The notes under the pieces: generated by a model
Databases searched by the model: none
Seen by the model: the letters and a program-made list of their open reading frames with translations, nothing else
Told to the model about the DNA's origin: nothing
Origin: Actinomadura graeca
GTDB taxonomy: Bacteria > Actinomycetota > Actinomycetes > Streptosporangiales > Streptosporangiaceae
Assembly: GCF_019175365.1 (NCBI RefSeq)
Contig: NZ_CP059572.1
Coordinates: 7,316,001 to 7,380,000 of the forward strand
Length of the DNA stretch: 64,000 bases
Direction of reading: 5' to 3'
Position numbers and translations under genes: made by a program
Part shown: positions 1 through 9,576 of the stretch, one piece after another
Numbering within the stretch: position 1 is the first letter of the stretch
How the letters are laid out: every line of letters starts with the position of its first letter

Positions 1-2
1 TC

Positions 3-638
3 CCGGCGAAGGGCCGCGTCGAGGAACTGCTGGACATCGTGGGACTGGACACCACCCAGGCCGACCGCTACCCGCACGCGCTCTCGGGCGGGCAAAGACA
101 GCGCGTGGGCATCGCCAGAGCACTCGCCTTGGAACCACGTCTGCTTCTTCTGGACGAGCCAGTCGCCTCTCTGGACGTGTCAGTGCAGGCCGGGGTCATG
201 GACCTCTTCGAGGACCTGCGCGCCCGTCTCGGCCTGGCGTACCTCTTCGTCGCACACGACCTCGCCGTCGTCCGGCGCATCGCCGACAGGGTCGCCGTCA
301 TGCACCTGGGGCGCATCGTGGAGATCGGGCCTGTGGACGACGTGTACGGCGAGCCCGCCCACCCGTACACGCGCGCGCTGCTCGACGCGGTCCCGCTGCC
401 CGACCCCTTCCTGGAACGACGACGCCGCCGCGTCCCGCTACAAGGCGAGCCACCCGATCCGACCGATCCGCCCGCGGGGTGCCGCTTCCGTTCGCGCTGC
501 CCTCGCTATTCCATGCTGACGGCGGTCGAGGGCCGCGTGTGCGACGAACACGATCCGCAGACCCGCGCCGTGGGCCCCGAACCCGACCGGGCGGTCGCCT
601 GCCACCATCCGCTCGTCGCCGTGAGGGCAGCACGATGA
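3..638 (+). CDS. Peptide/nickel ABC transporter ATP-binding protein, 3' part
   Basis: This is the C-terminal 211 residues of an oligopeptide/dipeptide (Opp/Dpp) family ATPase that would energise solute import at the inner face of the membrane. The frame is open from the left window edge, so the start and Walker A lie outside. Visible motifs are the signature LSGGQRQR, Walker B LLLLDEP with a following SLD loop, and the H-loop in VAHD. The C-terminal oligopeptide-transporter extension carries a Cys-containing [10 protein letters not shown] stretch. Its TGA overlaps the next gene's ATG (ATGA at 635-638), so it is probably translationally coupled to the binding protein downstream. Substrate is unknown. 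Confidence 0.93.
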   Translation, partial: PAKGRVEELLDIVGLDTTQADRYPHALSGGQRQRVGIARALALEPRLLLLDEPVASLDVSVQAGVMDLFEDLRARLGLAYLFVAHDLAVVRRIADRVAVMHLGRIVEIGPVDDVYGEPAHPYTRALLDAVPLPDPFLERRRRRVPLQGEPPDPTDPPAGCRFRSRCPRYSMLTAVEGRVCDEHDPQTRAVGPEPDRAVACHHPLVAVRAAR

Positions 639-2485
639 GGAAACTCAGGACGGCCCGGAGCCGCAGCACGGCCAAGGGGCACAGCGCGTTGGACGAGCAC
701 GCGGGGTCGGGCGAGCACGCGGGGTTGGACGAGCACAGAACGTGCGGGGAGCAGGCTGCCCTGAGGAAACACAGGGCATCGAGGGGCCCAGGACCGATGC
801 GGCGTCTCGCGACCACCGCGATGGCGATGGTCATGACGGGGATCGTGGCGGCGGCCGGTACCGGATGCGGCGCGGTGGGCGAGGGAGCGACACGGGCGCC
901 CGGGCGGCTTGCCACCTACGACGTCAACCCCACTCCGCGTGACCGCGTGACAGACGGCGGGACGCTGCGGTGGCCCCTGCCCGAGTTCCCGTCCCAGTGG
1001 AACTTCAACCACGTCAACGGGACGAAGGGCGTCGTCGAGCACGTCGTCCAGGGCGCGCTGCCGTACCTGATGCGCGCCGATGACAAGGCCGTGCCGCATC
1101 CCGTCCCGGAGTACCTCCTCTCGGCCGCCTTGGAGCGCGCCGAGGGCGGCCAGGTCGTCACCTACCGGCTCAACCCGAAGGCCAGATGGTCTGACGGGCG
1201 GCCGATCGGATACGCCGATTTCGCTGCGCAGGCCCATGCCCTCTCCGGACGGGACCCACGGTTCCAGGTCTCGACCATCACCGGCTACCGGCAGATCACC
1301 CGGATCGAACGGGGGAGCGGGGCCAACGTCGTCAGAGTCAGTTTCGCGGGGACGTACGCGGATTGGCGGAGCCTGTTCAGCCCCCTGTACCCGGCGTCCG
1401 CCTACTCCGGCCCCGCCGCGTTCAACACCGGATGGGTCGATCGCCTGCCCGTCACGGCGGGGCCGTTCAAGCTGCAAGAGCTCGACCAGACGGCGAAGAC
1501 CGTCACGATGGTGCGCGACCCCGCCTGGTGGGGTGCGCCCGCGAAACTCGACCGGATCGTCTACCGCACGATCGACGGCAGCGCGATCCCGGGAGCGTTC
1601 GCCAACGGCGAGATCGACCTGATGGACGTCGGCCTGGACGCCGGGGCACTGCGGCGTGCGGAACAAGTCCGCGGCGCCACCGTCCGGAGGGCGGGCGGAC
1701 CGGACTGGCGGCATTTCACGTTCAACGCCGCGGGGCCGGTCCTGTCCGATCCGCGGGTGCGGCGGGCCGTCATGCTGGGCATCGACCGGAGGGCCATCGC
1801 CCGCTCCGATCTGTCCGGGCTGGGGGTGCCCGTGCAGACGCTCGGGAACCACTTCTACGTCAACACCCAGGACGGCTACCAGGACAACTCCGGGGAACTC
1901 GGCCGCTACGACCCCGCACGCGCCCGGAAGCTCCTGGACGAAGCGGGTTGGAGAACCAGTGGCGAGTACCGCACCAAGAACGGGCGGGTGCTCGCGCTGC
2001 GGTTCGTGGTCCCGTCCGGAGTGCCGGGCGGTAAGCAAGAGGGGGAACTGGCGCGCGCGCTACTCGAACGCGTCGGTGTCAGGGTGGACATCGAGACCGT
2101 CCCCGCCGACGACGTCTTCGACCGGTACGTGACGCCCGGAGACTTCGACATCGTCCCGTTCTCGTGGCTCGGCACGTCGTTCCCCATCTCACCCATGAAA
2201 TCGGTCTTCGCGCGCCCCCACGGCGACCGTATCCAGCAGAACTACTCCCGTACCGGCACGGCCGCCATCGACGCGGCCATGGACCGCGCGATAGCCGAGA
2301 TCGACCCGGCGAGAACCCACGCCCTGGTGAACGAGGCGGACCGGCTGATCTGGGACCAGGCGTCCGTCCTGCCGCTCTACCAGCGCCCCCAGATCGTCGC
2401 CACGCGCGCGGACCTGGCCAACATCGGCGCCTGCGGGTTCTTCGAACCCGCCTATCAGGACATCGGCTTCACCAGGGCAAGGTGA
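635..2485 (+). CDS. ABC transporter substrate-binding lipoprotein (SBP family 5)
   Basis: Predicted extracellular solute-binding protein of the peptide/nickel family (SBP_bac_5), about 616 residues. It contains the family's typical course: a [14 protein letters not shown] entry, a [12 protein letters not shown] segment, and [14 protein letters not shown] in the middle. The start at 635 overlaps the upstream ATPase stop and has GAGGG at good spacing. It gives an odd 54-residue His/Glu-rich extension before a lipoprotein-like signal ([12 protein letters not shown] then Cys after AAAGTG). An alternative ATG at 797 gives a conventional lipoprotein but lacks a clear ribosome binding site. The extension includes a short repeat ([12 protein letters not shown]). 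No permease genes are visible; they are presumably upstream. Confidence 0.9.
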   Translation: MRKLRTARSRSTAKGHSALDEHAGSGEHAGLDEHRTCGEQAALRKHRASRGPGPMRRLATTAMAMVMTGIVAAAGTGCGAVGEGATRAPGRLATYDVNPTPRDRVTDGGTLRWPLPEFPSQWNFNHVNGTKGVVEHVVQGALPYLMRADDKAVPHPVPEYLLSAALERAEGGQVVTYRLNPKARWSDGRPIGYADFAAQAHALSGRDPRFQVSTITGYRQITRIERGSGANVVRVSFAGTYADWRSLFSPLYPASAYSGPAAFNTGWVDRLPVTAGPFKLQELDQTAKTVTMVRDPAWWGAPAKLDRIVYRTIDGSAIPGAFANGEIDLMDVGLDAGALRRAEQVRGATVRRAGGPDWRHFTFNAAGPVLSDPRVRRAVMLGIDRRAIARSDLSGLGVPVQTLGNHFYVNTQDGYQDNSGELGRYDPARARKLLDEAGWRTSGEYRTKNGRVLALRFVVPSGVPGGKQEGELARALLERVGVRVDIETVPADDVFDRYVTPGDFDIVPFSWLGTSFPISPMKSVFARPHGDRIQQNYSRTGTAAIDAAMDRAIAEIDPARTHALVNEADRLIWDQASVLPLYQRPQIVATRADLANIGACGFFEPAYQDIGFTRAR

Positions 2486-2624
2486 GCAGCGCGGTCGGCC
2501 CCTCCTCCAGGCCCCCGTGCAGCAGTGCGCAAAGGCCGGGCGAAGCGACCACTGGGAAAGGGCCACTGGAAAGGGCCATTGGGGTAGGACCGATGGAGGA
2601 TGTCCTGCCGAAGAAGGTGGATGA

Positions 2625-3350
2625 TCAAGGGAAGGCGAGGCCGATGCCCTTGCGGTCGCTCGTGAAACGGGCGTTCCACACGTAGAGCCGCAGATCGTCC
2701 GAGGACAGGTTGTCCTTGACCGGAAGCTCGGAGGCGATCCGGACGACGTAAGAGGCGCCGGCCGGGATCATCGTGGTGCCGTCCTCGTCCACCGGCGCCC
2801 GCGCCCCGCCGACCCGGGCCGTGATCGAGCTGTGGTTGGGGAGCGTGCACCATTCGTCCGGGACACCCGCTTGCGGCATGCACCGCTCCTGCGCGGACGA
2901 GGGGACCTGCGCCCGTGGCATGAACAGGTCGGCGGGGAAATCCAGCAGGACGGGGCGGCGCTGGCTGTTGGTGAGGACGTAGTCGGCGTAGGCGTAGGTC
3001 GTCCCCGGCGGCGGAGCCTGCGTGGCGCCGAGCGGCCGCGTGGACGTCCCCGCCATCACGGCGGCGAGGTTGTAGCCGTACCCCTCCGGAGTGGTGATGC
3101 TCAGCGGGGGTCCGGTCTGGGGTGCGTCCCCTGTCGGTATCCGGGCTCCGGTGTCTCTCTGGGCGGTCTGTGACGGCCTGTCGGTCCCGCCGGACGGGCC
3201 GGGGTCCGCCCGGAGGTACATGATCCCGGCGGCCACAGCGGCGATGCCGACGATGCCCGTGAGCGCCCCGGCGAGGCCGAGCCGCCCGGCGCCGCGCTTC
3301 CGCCGGCGGTGCGAGCGATGGCCACCGGGCGGCCGGTGACTGCTGTGCAT
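2625..3350 (-). CDS. Hypothetical membrane-anchored protein
   Basis: A 241-residue protein I do not recognise. The N-terminus is basic (HRSHRRRKRG) and is followed by one hydrophobic segment around residues 24-46 (LGLAGALTGIVGIAAVAAGIM). That arrangement predicts a single-pass protein with its C-terminal domain outside. The exterior part starts Pro/Gly-rich and then looks like a beta-rich domain. It has two Cys (ERCMPQ and EWCTLP) that could form a disulfide. The start is supported by a GGGAGG site. It is convergent with the binding-protein gene. The 139-nt gap between them holds a 13-nt direct duplication (AAAGGGCCAYTGG, near 2557-2582). Confidence 0.6.
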   Translation of the reverse strand: MHSSHRPPGGHRSHRRRKRGAGRLGLAGALTGIVGIAAVAAGIMYLRADPGPSGGTDRPSQTAQRDTGARIPTGDAPQTGPPLSITTPEGYGYNLAAVMAGTSTRPLGATQAPPPGTTYAYADYVLTNSQRRPVLLDFPADLFMPRAQVPSSAQERCMPQAGVPDEWCTLPNHSSITARVGGARAPVDEDGTTMIPAGASYVVRIASELPVKDNLSSDDLRLYVWNARFTSDRKGIGLAFP

Positions 3351-3368
3351 GGTCCTCCCTGCTCGCTC

Positions 3369-3454
3369 GCGCCTGCCGGACCCGCGCCTGCCGAACCCGC
3401 GCCCGCCGACCCGCGCCTGCCGAACCCGCGCCCGCCGACCCGCGCCTGTTTGAA
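3369..3454. repeat. 14-15 nt tandem repeat array
   Basis: About six imperfect copies of GCGCCTGCCGAACCC, alternating with GCGCCCGCCGACCC, lie upstream of the membrane-protein gene. The remainder of the 3351-3645 gap shows no convincing gene. Confidence 0.75.
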
Positions 3455-3645
3455 TCGCGTACGCCGAACCGTGCCGATCCGGGCCGATCCGGGCCTTAAC
3501 GGCTTGGGTCTCCGTCCACCCGGATCCTGTGGGCTGCCTCGATGAGCGCGTCCTCCGGCCGGGGTCAGCCAGAATAGCGGACGCCCGGATCGATGGTTGA
3601 TGGCCGTCCGAAAAGAGGAAATCGGTGAGGGAGTCGACCGGGACG

Positions 3646-4932
3646 CTACGAAGCGTGCTCGACGAGGGCGTCGCGGCCGAGCGCCCGCAGCGAGGCGTCG
3701 AGGACCTGCGCGGTATGCGCGACCGCGATGTCCGCGCCGCGGCGCCGCAAGGCGGTGGCGATCTGCATGGAGCAGCCGGGGTTGGCGGCGACCAGCAGCT
3801 CGGCCCCGGTCGCGTCCACGTTCACCGCCTTACGGTCGCCCAGTTCCGCGGCCGCCTCCGGCTGCAGCAGGTTGTAGGTCCCGGCGGAGCCGCAGCAGAT
3901 CTCGGGGTCGGCGATCTCCCGGACGGTCAGCTCCGGGATGCCCGCCAGCAGGGCGCGGGGCTGGCTCCGGATCCCTTGGGCGTGGGAGAGGTGGCAGGCG
4001 TCGTGGTAGGCGACGGTGACCGGCAGCGGCGCGCGCGCGGCGCGTGGCCCCAGTTCCACGAGGAACTCCGTCAGGTCGCGTGTCTTGGCAGACAGGGCGG
4101 CCGCCCTGCGAGACCAGGCCGGGTCATCGGCGAGCAGCTTCTCGTAGTCCTTCATCGCCGACCCGCAGCCCGCCGCGTTCACCACGATCGCGTCCGTGTG
4201 CTCGAACGTCTCGACCGTGCGGCGGGCGAACGCGCGCGCCTCGTCCTCGCGTCCGGCGTGCAGGGAAAGGGCCCCGCAGCAGCCCTGGCCCTTAGGGATC
4301 AGCACGTCGCAGCCCTCCAGAGCCAGGACGCGTGCCGTGGCCGCGTTGACGCCGGGGAAGAACTCACCTTGGACGCAGCCGGTCAGCATCCCGACGGTGG
4401 CGCGGTGCCCACCGCGTGCCGCGACCCGGGTGGGCAGCCGCGGCGCCCTGCCGAGCGGCGGCGCGAGCCGCTCCATCGCAGCCAGGGACGGCGAGATGCG
4501 CTCCAGCACGCCCGTACGCCGGACGAGACGGTCCAAGCCCGTCCGCTGGTAGGCGCGCAAAGGCCCGCGCAGGGCGCGGAGACGCCGCCGGTACGGGAAC
4601 AGGCGGAAGATGGCCTCCCGTACGGCTCGCTCCCGCAGCGGACGGGGATGCTCGCGTTCCACGTCGGCCCGGGTCATCTCGATGAGGCGGTCGTATTGCA
4701 CGCCCGACGGGCAGGCCGTGACGCACGCCATGCACCCCAGACAGCGATCGAAGTGCTCGACCATCGGCCCGCTGAGCGGTGACCCCTCCGCGTGCTGCTG
4801 CATCAAGTGGATGCGGCCGCGGGGAGAGTCCATCTCCTCGCCCCACAGGACGTACGTCGGGCACGTCGGCAGGCAGAAACCACAGTGCACGCAGTCGCCG
4901 AGCAGGTTCGGAAGGTCGTCCCCGGTACTCAT
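3646..4932 (-). CDS. glcF: Glycolate oxidase iron-sulfur subunit GlcF
   Basis: Predicted FeS subunit of glycolate dehydrogenase, passing electrons from glycolate oxidation to the respiratory chain. It has 428 residues, typical for the family. Two 4Fe-4S ferredoxin motifs are visible near residues 15-26 (CVHCGFCLPTCP) and 65-75 (CLGCMACVTACP). Two Cys-rich CCG domains follow: one around GQGCCGALSLHAG and one around CHLSHAQG ... ICCGSAGTYNLL. It is the last gene of aceB-glcD-glcE-glcF. Its GGGAGG ribosome binding site and ATG are one copy of a roughly 20-nt tandem repeat that begins at the glcE stop codon. Confidence 0.95.
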   Translation of the reverse strand: MSTGDDLPNLLGDCVHCGFCLPTCPTYVLWGEEMDSPRGRIHLMQQHAEGSPLSGPMVEHFDRCLGCMACVTACPSGVQYDRLIEMTRADVEREHPRPLRERAVREAIFRLFPYRRRLRALRGPLRAYQRTGLDRLVRRTGVLERISPSLAAMERLAPPLGRAPRLPTRVAARGGHRATVGMLTGCVQGEFFPGVNAATARVLALEGCDVLIPKGQGCCGALSLHAGREDEARAFARRTVETFEHTDAIVVNAAGCGSAMKDYEKLLADDPAWSRRAAALSAKTRDLTEFLVELGPRAARAPLPVTVAYHDACHLSHAQGIRSQPRALLAGIPELTVREIADPEICCGSAGTYNLLQPEAAAELGDRKAVNVDATGAELLVAANPGCSMQIATALRRRGADIAVAHTAQVLDASLRALGRDALVEHAS

Positions 4933-5008
4933 CAGATACCTCCCGCGAACATCAGGTACTCCCCGCGACCTCTGGAACTCCGCGCAACCATCAGATGCCT
5001 CCCGCGAA
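4930..5008. repeat. Tandem 20-nt repeat across the glcE stop / glcF start
   Basis: Read on the minus strand, four units of the form TTCGCGGGAGGYATCTGATG fill the junction. The first contains the glcE stop (TGATG at 4989-4993) and the last supplies the Shine-Dalgarno and ATG of glcF. The third carries GGGGAG and a TGATG. The second is degenerate and 19 nt long. An ancestral TGATG overlap, as still seen between glcD and glcE, appears to have been amplified into a spacer. Confidence 0.85.
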
Positions 5009-6190
5009 ACGACCGGGAGACAGCCGATGGTCAGGGTCGAACTGGTCCTTGACGCGCCGCATCAGCGTGAGGGCCGGGAGCGGCCCCCAGAGGTCCAGCG
5101 CGCCGCGTACCTCTTGCGGCGCGTAGCGGACGACGGCGCGTCCCTTGTGCGGCGCAAGGGCGGCCCGTATCGCGTCCACTGCGGCGGCGACCTCGTCCGG
5201 TGCCAGACTGGCGGGCAGCCCGACATGGCCGTGCCCGTCGCCGCTCCACGTCACGCCGGTCTCCGGTCCCGTCTCCTGTACCGCATTGATCAGGTGGGGG
5301 AGCGCGGTGGGCGGGGCGCTGACATCGAGGAGTGTGGTGCCCTCGGGGTAGGAGCCCCATCCGTCTGGAGCGTTTTCCGAGATCTGGCCACCGAGCAGGT
5401 CTGCGGCCTGCCGAGCGCGCGCGGCGACACCATCGGGTACGCCTTCCAGCAGGACGGCGATCGTCCCGGGGCCGAGGTACTCGACCGAACTCGGAGCGAT
5501 CGTCGAATGCAGGACGGTCTGGACCGCCTCGTACGCCTCCCCGGCATCACCCACCGGACAGCACACCCACGCGCGCGCGTCCGGGACAGGATGCAGCCGG
5601 AAGGTGGCCTCCACGATCAGGCCCAGCGTCCCGTAGGAACCGCAGAAGAGCCGGCCCAGGTCGTATCCGGCGACGTTCTTGACGACCTTCCCGCCGGAAC
5701 GGGCGATCCGGCCGTCCGCCCGGACGATCGTGAGCCCGATGACCAGATCGCGCGGCGTCCCGTACAGGAAGCGGAGCGGGCCCGCGGCGCCCGACGCGAC
5801 CGTCCCTCCGACCGTGGAGCCGGGCAGCGGCACGTCCAGGGCCAGGCGCTGCCCCTTCTCGGCCAGCATCTCGCCGAGCCGGTCCATTGGAAGCCCCGCC
5901 TGCGCCTTTACCACGAGGTCGCCCGAGGCATGCTCTACCAGCCCGTCCAGGAGGCGGGTGTCCACGAGGAGGTCGCAGCGTTCCGGAGGCGTTCCCCAGT
6001 CCAGGCGGGTCTCGGCTCCACGCGGGACGACGGCGAGGCCCCGTCCGGCGGCCACCCCCATGACCGCGGCGGCCTCGTCCAGGGACGCCGGCGCCGCCAC
6101 CATCGCCGGTTCGACGCCGAGCACCCCCTCGGCGGGCTCACCCGGGCGGACGTCGCCGCAGACTCTCGCCAAGGCGTCCAGAGGCCCCAT
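4991..6190 (-). CDS. glcE: Glycolate oxidase FAD-binding subunit GlcE
   Basis: A 399-residue FAD-binding (PCMH/VAO type) subunit of glycolate dehydrogenase. The FAD-binding core includes VVPRGAETRLDWG, the LPGSTVGGTVASGAAGP loop and SGGKVVKNVAGYDLGRLFCGSYGTLG (in two blocks), which are characteristic of GlcE. The C-terminus ends in the family-typical FDPDHRLSPGRF. The start is the ATG overlapping the glcD stop (TGATG), indicating translational coupling. The stop lies within the first unit of the repeat leading to glcF. Confidence 0.94.
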   Translation of the reverse strand: MGPLDALARVCGDVRPGEPAEGVLGVEPAMVAAPASLDEAAAVMGVAAGRGLAVVPRGAETRLDWGTPPERCDLLVDTRLLDGLVEHASGDLVVKAQAGLPMDRLGEMLAEKGQRLALDVPLPGSTVGGTVASGAAGPLRFLYGTPRDLVIGLTIVRADGRIARSGGKVVKNVAGYDLGRLFCGSYGTLGLIVEATFRLHPVPDARAWVCCPVGDAGEAYEAVQTVLHSTIAPSSVEYLGPGTIAVLLEGVPDGVAARARQAADLLGGQISENAPDGWGSYPEGTTLLDVSAPPTALPHLINAVQETGPETGVTWSGDGHGHVGLPASLAPDEVAAAVDAIRAALAPHKGRAVVRYAPQEVRGALDLWGPLPALTLMRRVKDQFDPDHRLSPGRFAGGI

Positions 6191-7638
6191 CAGAAGATGT
6201 CCGCCCTTCCCTCGTACGGGTGCGGGCCCTTGCGCACTCCCGGAACCTCCCCGCACAGACGCGGGGTGGGAAAGACCTTGCCCGGGTTGCACAGCCCATC
6301 CGGATCGAAGCCGCAGCGGACCATCTGCATCGTGTCGAGATCGGCGTCGGTGAACATGCGCGGCATGTAACGCGACTTGTCCACGCCGACGCCGTGCTCG
6401 CCAGTGATGGACCCGCCGTGCTCGATGCACAGGTCGAGGATCGCCCCCGACACCTCCTCCGCGCGCTCCGCCGCGCCGGGCTCGGCGTCGTCGAACAGGA
6501 CCAGCGGGTGCAGGTTGCCGTCCCCCGCGTGGAAGACGTTCGCCACGCGCACGCCCGATTCCGCCGACAGCGCGTCGATGCGCGCCAGCACCCGCGGCAG
6601 CGCCGTCCTCGGGATCACGCCGTCCTGCACGAGGTAGGCGGGGCTGATCCGGCCCACGGCGGCGAACGCGGACTTGCGCCCGGTCCAGATGAGCGCCCGC
6701 TCGGCGTCGTCGGCGGCGATGCGGATCTCGAAGGCCCCGGCGTCCCGGCACAGCCGCTCCACCTCGGCGAACTGCGCCGCCACCTCCGGCTCGGGGCCGT
6801 CCAGCTCCACGATCAGCACCGCGCCCGCGCCGGGCGGGTACTCGCAGCGCACCGCCGCCTCGGCGGCCTCGATCGACAGCGCGTCCATCATCTCGATCGC
6901 CGCCGGGACGACCCCCGCCCCGATGATCGCCGAGACGGCGGCGCCGCCCGCCTCGATCGAGCCGAACGCCGCGAGCAGCGTCTGGACGGTCTCGGGCACC
7001 CGCGTCAGCCGCACCGTGATCTTGGTGGTGACGCCGAGCGTGCCCTCGGCGCCGACGAACACGCCGAGCAGGTCGTACCCGGGGTCGTCCGCCGACAGCT
7101 CCACCAGCTCCCCGTCGGGAGTGACGACCTCGCAGGCGAGCACGTGGTGCGCGGTGAACCCGTACTTCAGGCAGTGGGCGCCGCCGGAGTTCTCGGCGAC
7201 GTTGCCGCCGACGGAGCAGATCTGCTGGCTGGAGGGGTCGGGCGCGAAGTAGTAGCCCTGCGGCCTGGTGGCGCGGGAGACGTCCAGGTTGACCACCCCG
7301 GGCTCGACCACGGCCCGGCGGTTCGGGATGTCGATCTCCAGGATCCGCCGCATCCGGGAGGTGACGATGAGCACGCCGTCGGTGCGGGGCAGCGCACCGC
7401 CGGACAGTCCCGTCCCGGATCCGCGCGCCACGTAGGGGATCCCGGCCGTGGCGCACTCCCGCACGATCGCCGCGACCTGCTCCGCCGTGCCGGGCAGGAC
7501 GACGACGCCCGGCGTGGCCCGGTGGTTGGTCAGCCCGTCGCACTCGTACGTCCGCAACCGCACCGGGTCGGTGACGACCCGGTCCGTGCCGAGCAGCGCC
7601 TCGAAGCGCCGGGCCGCTTCGGACAGTTCCGTTTCCAT
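6190..7638 (-). CDS. glcD: Glycolate oxidase FAD-linked catalytic subunit GlcD
   Basis: A 482-residue FAD-linked oxidase that oxidises glycolate (possibly also D-lactate) to the 2-oxo acid. The PCMH FAD domain includes VARGSGTGLSGGA, QICSVGGNVAENSGGAHC and GAEGTLGVTTKITV. The C-terminal FAD-oxidase domain carries the conserved NVFHAGDGNLHP and ITGEHGVG...K motifs. The start at 7638 is preceded by GGAGGG at a suitable distance; longer in-frame starts upstream run into the hairpin region and are not credible. It overlaps glcE by one base. D-lactate dehydrogenase is an alternative, but GlcE and GlcF beside it favour glycolate. Confidence 0.94.
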   Translation of the reverse strand: METELSEAARRFEALLGTDRVVTDPVRLRTYECDGLTNHRATPGVVVLPGTAEQVAAIVRECATAGIPYVARGSGTGLSGGALPRTDGVLIVTSRMRRILEIDIPNRRAVVEPGVVNLDVSRATRPQGYYFAPDPSSQQICSVGGNVAENSGGAHCLKYGFTAHHVLACEVVTPDGELVELSADDPGYDLLGVFVGAEGTLGVTTKITVRLTRVPETVQTLLAAFGSIEAGGAAVSAIIGAGVVPAAIEMMDALSIEAAEAAVRCEYPPGAGAVLIVELDGPEPEVAAQFAEVERLCRDAGAFEIRIAADDAERALIWTGRKSAFAAVGRISPAYLVQDGVIPRTALPRVLARIDALSAESGVRVANVFHAGDGNLHPLVLFDDAEPGAAERAEEVSGAILDLCIEHGGSITGEHGVGVDKSRYMPRMFTDADLDTMQMVRCGFDPDGLCNPGKVFPTPRLCGEVPGVRKGPHPYEGRADIF

Positions 7639-7682
7639 CCCCTCCACCCTCCCCCCAACCCCGCAACGCCCGCAATATCGCC

Positions 7683-7708
7683 CCGGCCCCCTGACATCAG
7701 GGGGCCGG
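7683..7708 (-). terminator. Hairpin downstream of aceB
   Basis: A perfect 10-bp stem, CCGGCCCCCT / AGGGGGCCGG, with a 6-nt loop lies 17 nt after the aceB stop and before glcD. There is no T-tract. It could be a terminator or an attenuating processing hairpin between aceB and the glc genes. Confidence 0.65.
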
Positions 7709-7724
7709 AGCGCGCGCGGGACGC

Positions 7725-9332
7725 TCAGTCCATGCGCTCGTAGGCGGGGGTGGTGAGGAACTCCGAGTACTGGTCGGCCAGGGTGACCTCCTTGAAGAGC
7801 GCCACGGCCTGCTCGTAGCGGGGCTCGTTGAAGGCCGCGCCCAGCTCGGCGCGGATGCCGGCGAGCTCCTCGTCCATGATCTGCTCGACGAGCTCCCGGG
7901 TGACCTCGGGGCCCTCCTTGAGCGAGATCCCGTTGTAGATCCACTGCCAGACCTGGGACCGGGCGATCTCCGCGGTGGCGGCGTCCTCCATCAGGTTGTG
8001 GATGGCGACCGCGCCCGCGCCGTCCAGCCAGGTGGCGAGGTACCGCAGCGCCACGTCGATGTTGTTGCGCAGGCCCGCCTCGGTGATGTCACCGGGCGTC
8101 GACGCGACGTCCAGCAGGTCGGACGCCGAGACCTTCACGTCCTCACGGAGCCGGTCGCGCTGGTTGGGCCGGTCGCCGAGGACGCCGTCGAACACCTCGC
8201 GGCAGACCGGGACCAGGTCGGGGTGCGCGACCCAGGAGCCGTCGAAGCCGTCGCCGGACTCGCGGGCCTTGTCCGCCCTGACCTTCTCCAGCGCGACCTT
8301 GTTGACCGCCTCGTCCCTCCGGGACGGGATGAACGCCGCCATCCCGCCGATCGCGTGCGCGCCGCGCTTGTGGCACGTTCGGACGAGCAGCTCGGTGTAG
8401 GCGCGCATGAACGGCGCCGTCATCGTGATCGCGTTCCGCTCGGGCAGGACGAAGTCGGCGCCCCGGTCCCGGAACTTCTTGATCACCGAGAAGAGGTAGT
8501 CCCAGCGGCCCGCGTTCAGGCCCGCGGAGTGGTCGCGCAGCTCGTAGAGAATCTCCTCCATCTCGAACGCGGCCGGGATCGTCTCGATCAGCACGGTCGC
8601 CCGGATGCTGCCGCGCGGGATCCCCAGGCTGTCCTGGGCCAGGTTGAACGCGTCGTTCCACAGCCGTGCCTCAAGGTGGCTCTCCATCTTGGGCAGGTAG
8701 AAGTAGGGGCCCTTGCCCTTGGCGAGCTGCCTGCGGGCGCTGTGGAAGAAGTACAGCCCGAAGTCGAACAGCGACCCGGACATGGGCTCGCCGTCGACGA
8801 GGAGGTGCTTCTCCTCCATGTGCCAGCCGCGCGGCCGCACGACGATGGTCGCGAGCTCGGCGTCGTCCTTGAGGGCGTAGGACTTGCCGCTCTTGGCGTC
8901 GGTGAAGTCGATGGTGCGGTCGAGGGCGTCCCGCAGGTTGAGCTGCCCCTCGATCATGTTCGTCCACAACGGGGTGTTGGCGTCCTCGAAGTCGGCCAGC
9001 CACACCTTCGCGCCCGAGTTGAGGGCGTTGATGGTCATCTTCCGGTCCGTCGGGCCGGTGATCTCGACGCGGCGGTCTTCCAGGCCGGGCGCGGGCTCGG
9101 CGACACGCCAGGCGTCGTCGGCGCGGACGTCCGCGGTCTCGGGCAGGAAGTCCAGCGTCCCGCCCTCCGAGAGGCGGCGCTGCCGCTCGGCCCTGGCCGC
9201 CAGCAGCTCCTTGCGCCGCGCCCCGAACTCGCGCTGAAGGGCCGCGAGGAGGCCGAGCGCCTCGGGGGTCAGGATCTCCTCGTACCGCTCGCCGAGGGGT
9301 CCGGTCACCTCGACGCCTTCAGGTCCAGCCAT
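7725..9332 (-). CDS. aceB: Malate synthase A
   Basis: Condenses glyoxylate with acetyl-CoA to malate, the second step of the glyoxylate bypass. The 535 residues match the AceB (type A) length. Conserved stretches include [44 protein letters not shown] (with [12 protein letters not shown]) and the C-terminal [19 protein letters not shown]. The start at 9332 is favoured over an in-frame ATG at 9362. AAAGGG lies upstream of 9332, and the longer start would place the TTTCG-N5-CGAAA operator inside the gene. Co-orientation with glcDEF suggests that glyoxylate made from glycolate is consumed here. Confidence 0.97.
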   Translation of the reverse strand: MAGPEGVEVTGPLGERYEEILTPEALGLLAALQREFGARRKELLAARAERQRRLSEGGTLDFLPETADVRADDAWRVAEPAPGLEDRRVEITGPTDRKMTINALNSGAKVWLADFEDANTPLWTNMIEGQLNLRDALDRTIDFTDAKSGKSYALKDDAELATIVVRPRGWHMEEKHLLVDGEPMSGSLFDFGLYFFHSARRQLAKGKGPYFYLPKMESHLEARLWNDAFNLAQDSLGIPRGSIRATVLIETIPAAFEMEEILYELRDHSAGLNAGRWDYLFSVIKKFRDRGADFVLPERNAITMTAPFMRAYTELLVRTCHKRGAHAIGGMAAFIPSRRDEAVNKVALEKVRADKARESGDGFDGSWVAHPDLVPVCREVFDGVLGDRPNQRDRLREDVKVSASDLLDVASTPGDITEAGLRNNIDVALRYLATWLDGAGAVAIHNLMEDAATAEIARSQVWQWIYNGISLKEGPEVTRELVEQIMDEELAGIRAELGAAFNEPRYEQAVALFKEVTLADQYSEFLTTPAYERMD

Positions 9333-9341
9333 CGCTTGCCC

Positions 9342-9356
9342 TTTCGTATAGCGAAA
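9342..9356. promoter_or_regulatory. Candidate repressor operator upstream of aceB
   Basis: The inverted repeat TTTCG-N5-CGAAA sits 9 nt upstream of the aceB ATG. Short palindromes of this size are the usual targets of IclR-type (AllR/IclR) glyoxylate-responsive repressors, which commonly control aceB. Assignment to that family is inference. Confidence 0.5.
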
Positions 9357-9576
9357 ATGCACTTCTGTCTTGTGGAGAACGCTACTCGCCGCCGTCGAGA
9401 CCGGTCAAAGCGGGGTCATGGTCCCGCCGCACGTCCCCGCAACGGCCCCTGCCACGTCCGCCACCTCCCCGCGCGCGCCCGTGTCAACCTCGTGTTATTC
9501 GCGTGACCCCGCTGGTGGGGCCGTGAGACGATCGACGGGAAGAAAAGGCCGGGCCGCGGCGTTCGACTGAGGACAT

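Noticed and set aside
4610..6370. A 586-codon plus-strand frame across glcF-glcE.
   Set aside because: It is the complement of recognised GlcE/GlcF coding sequence and lacks protein-like character.
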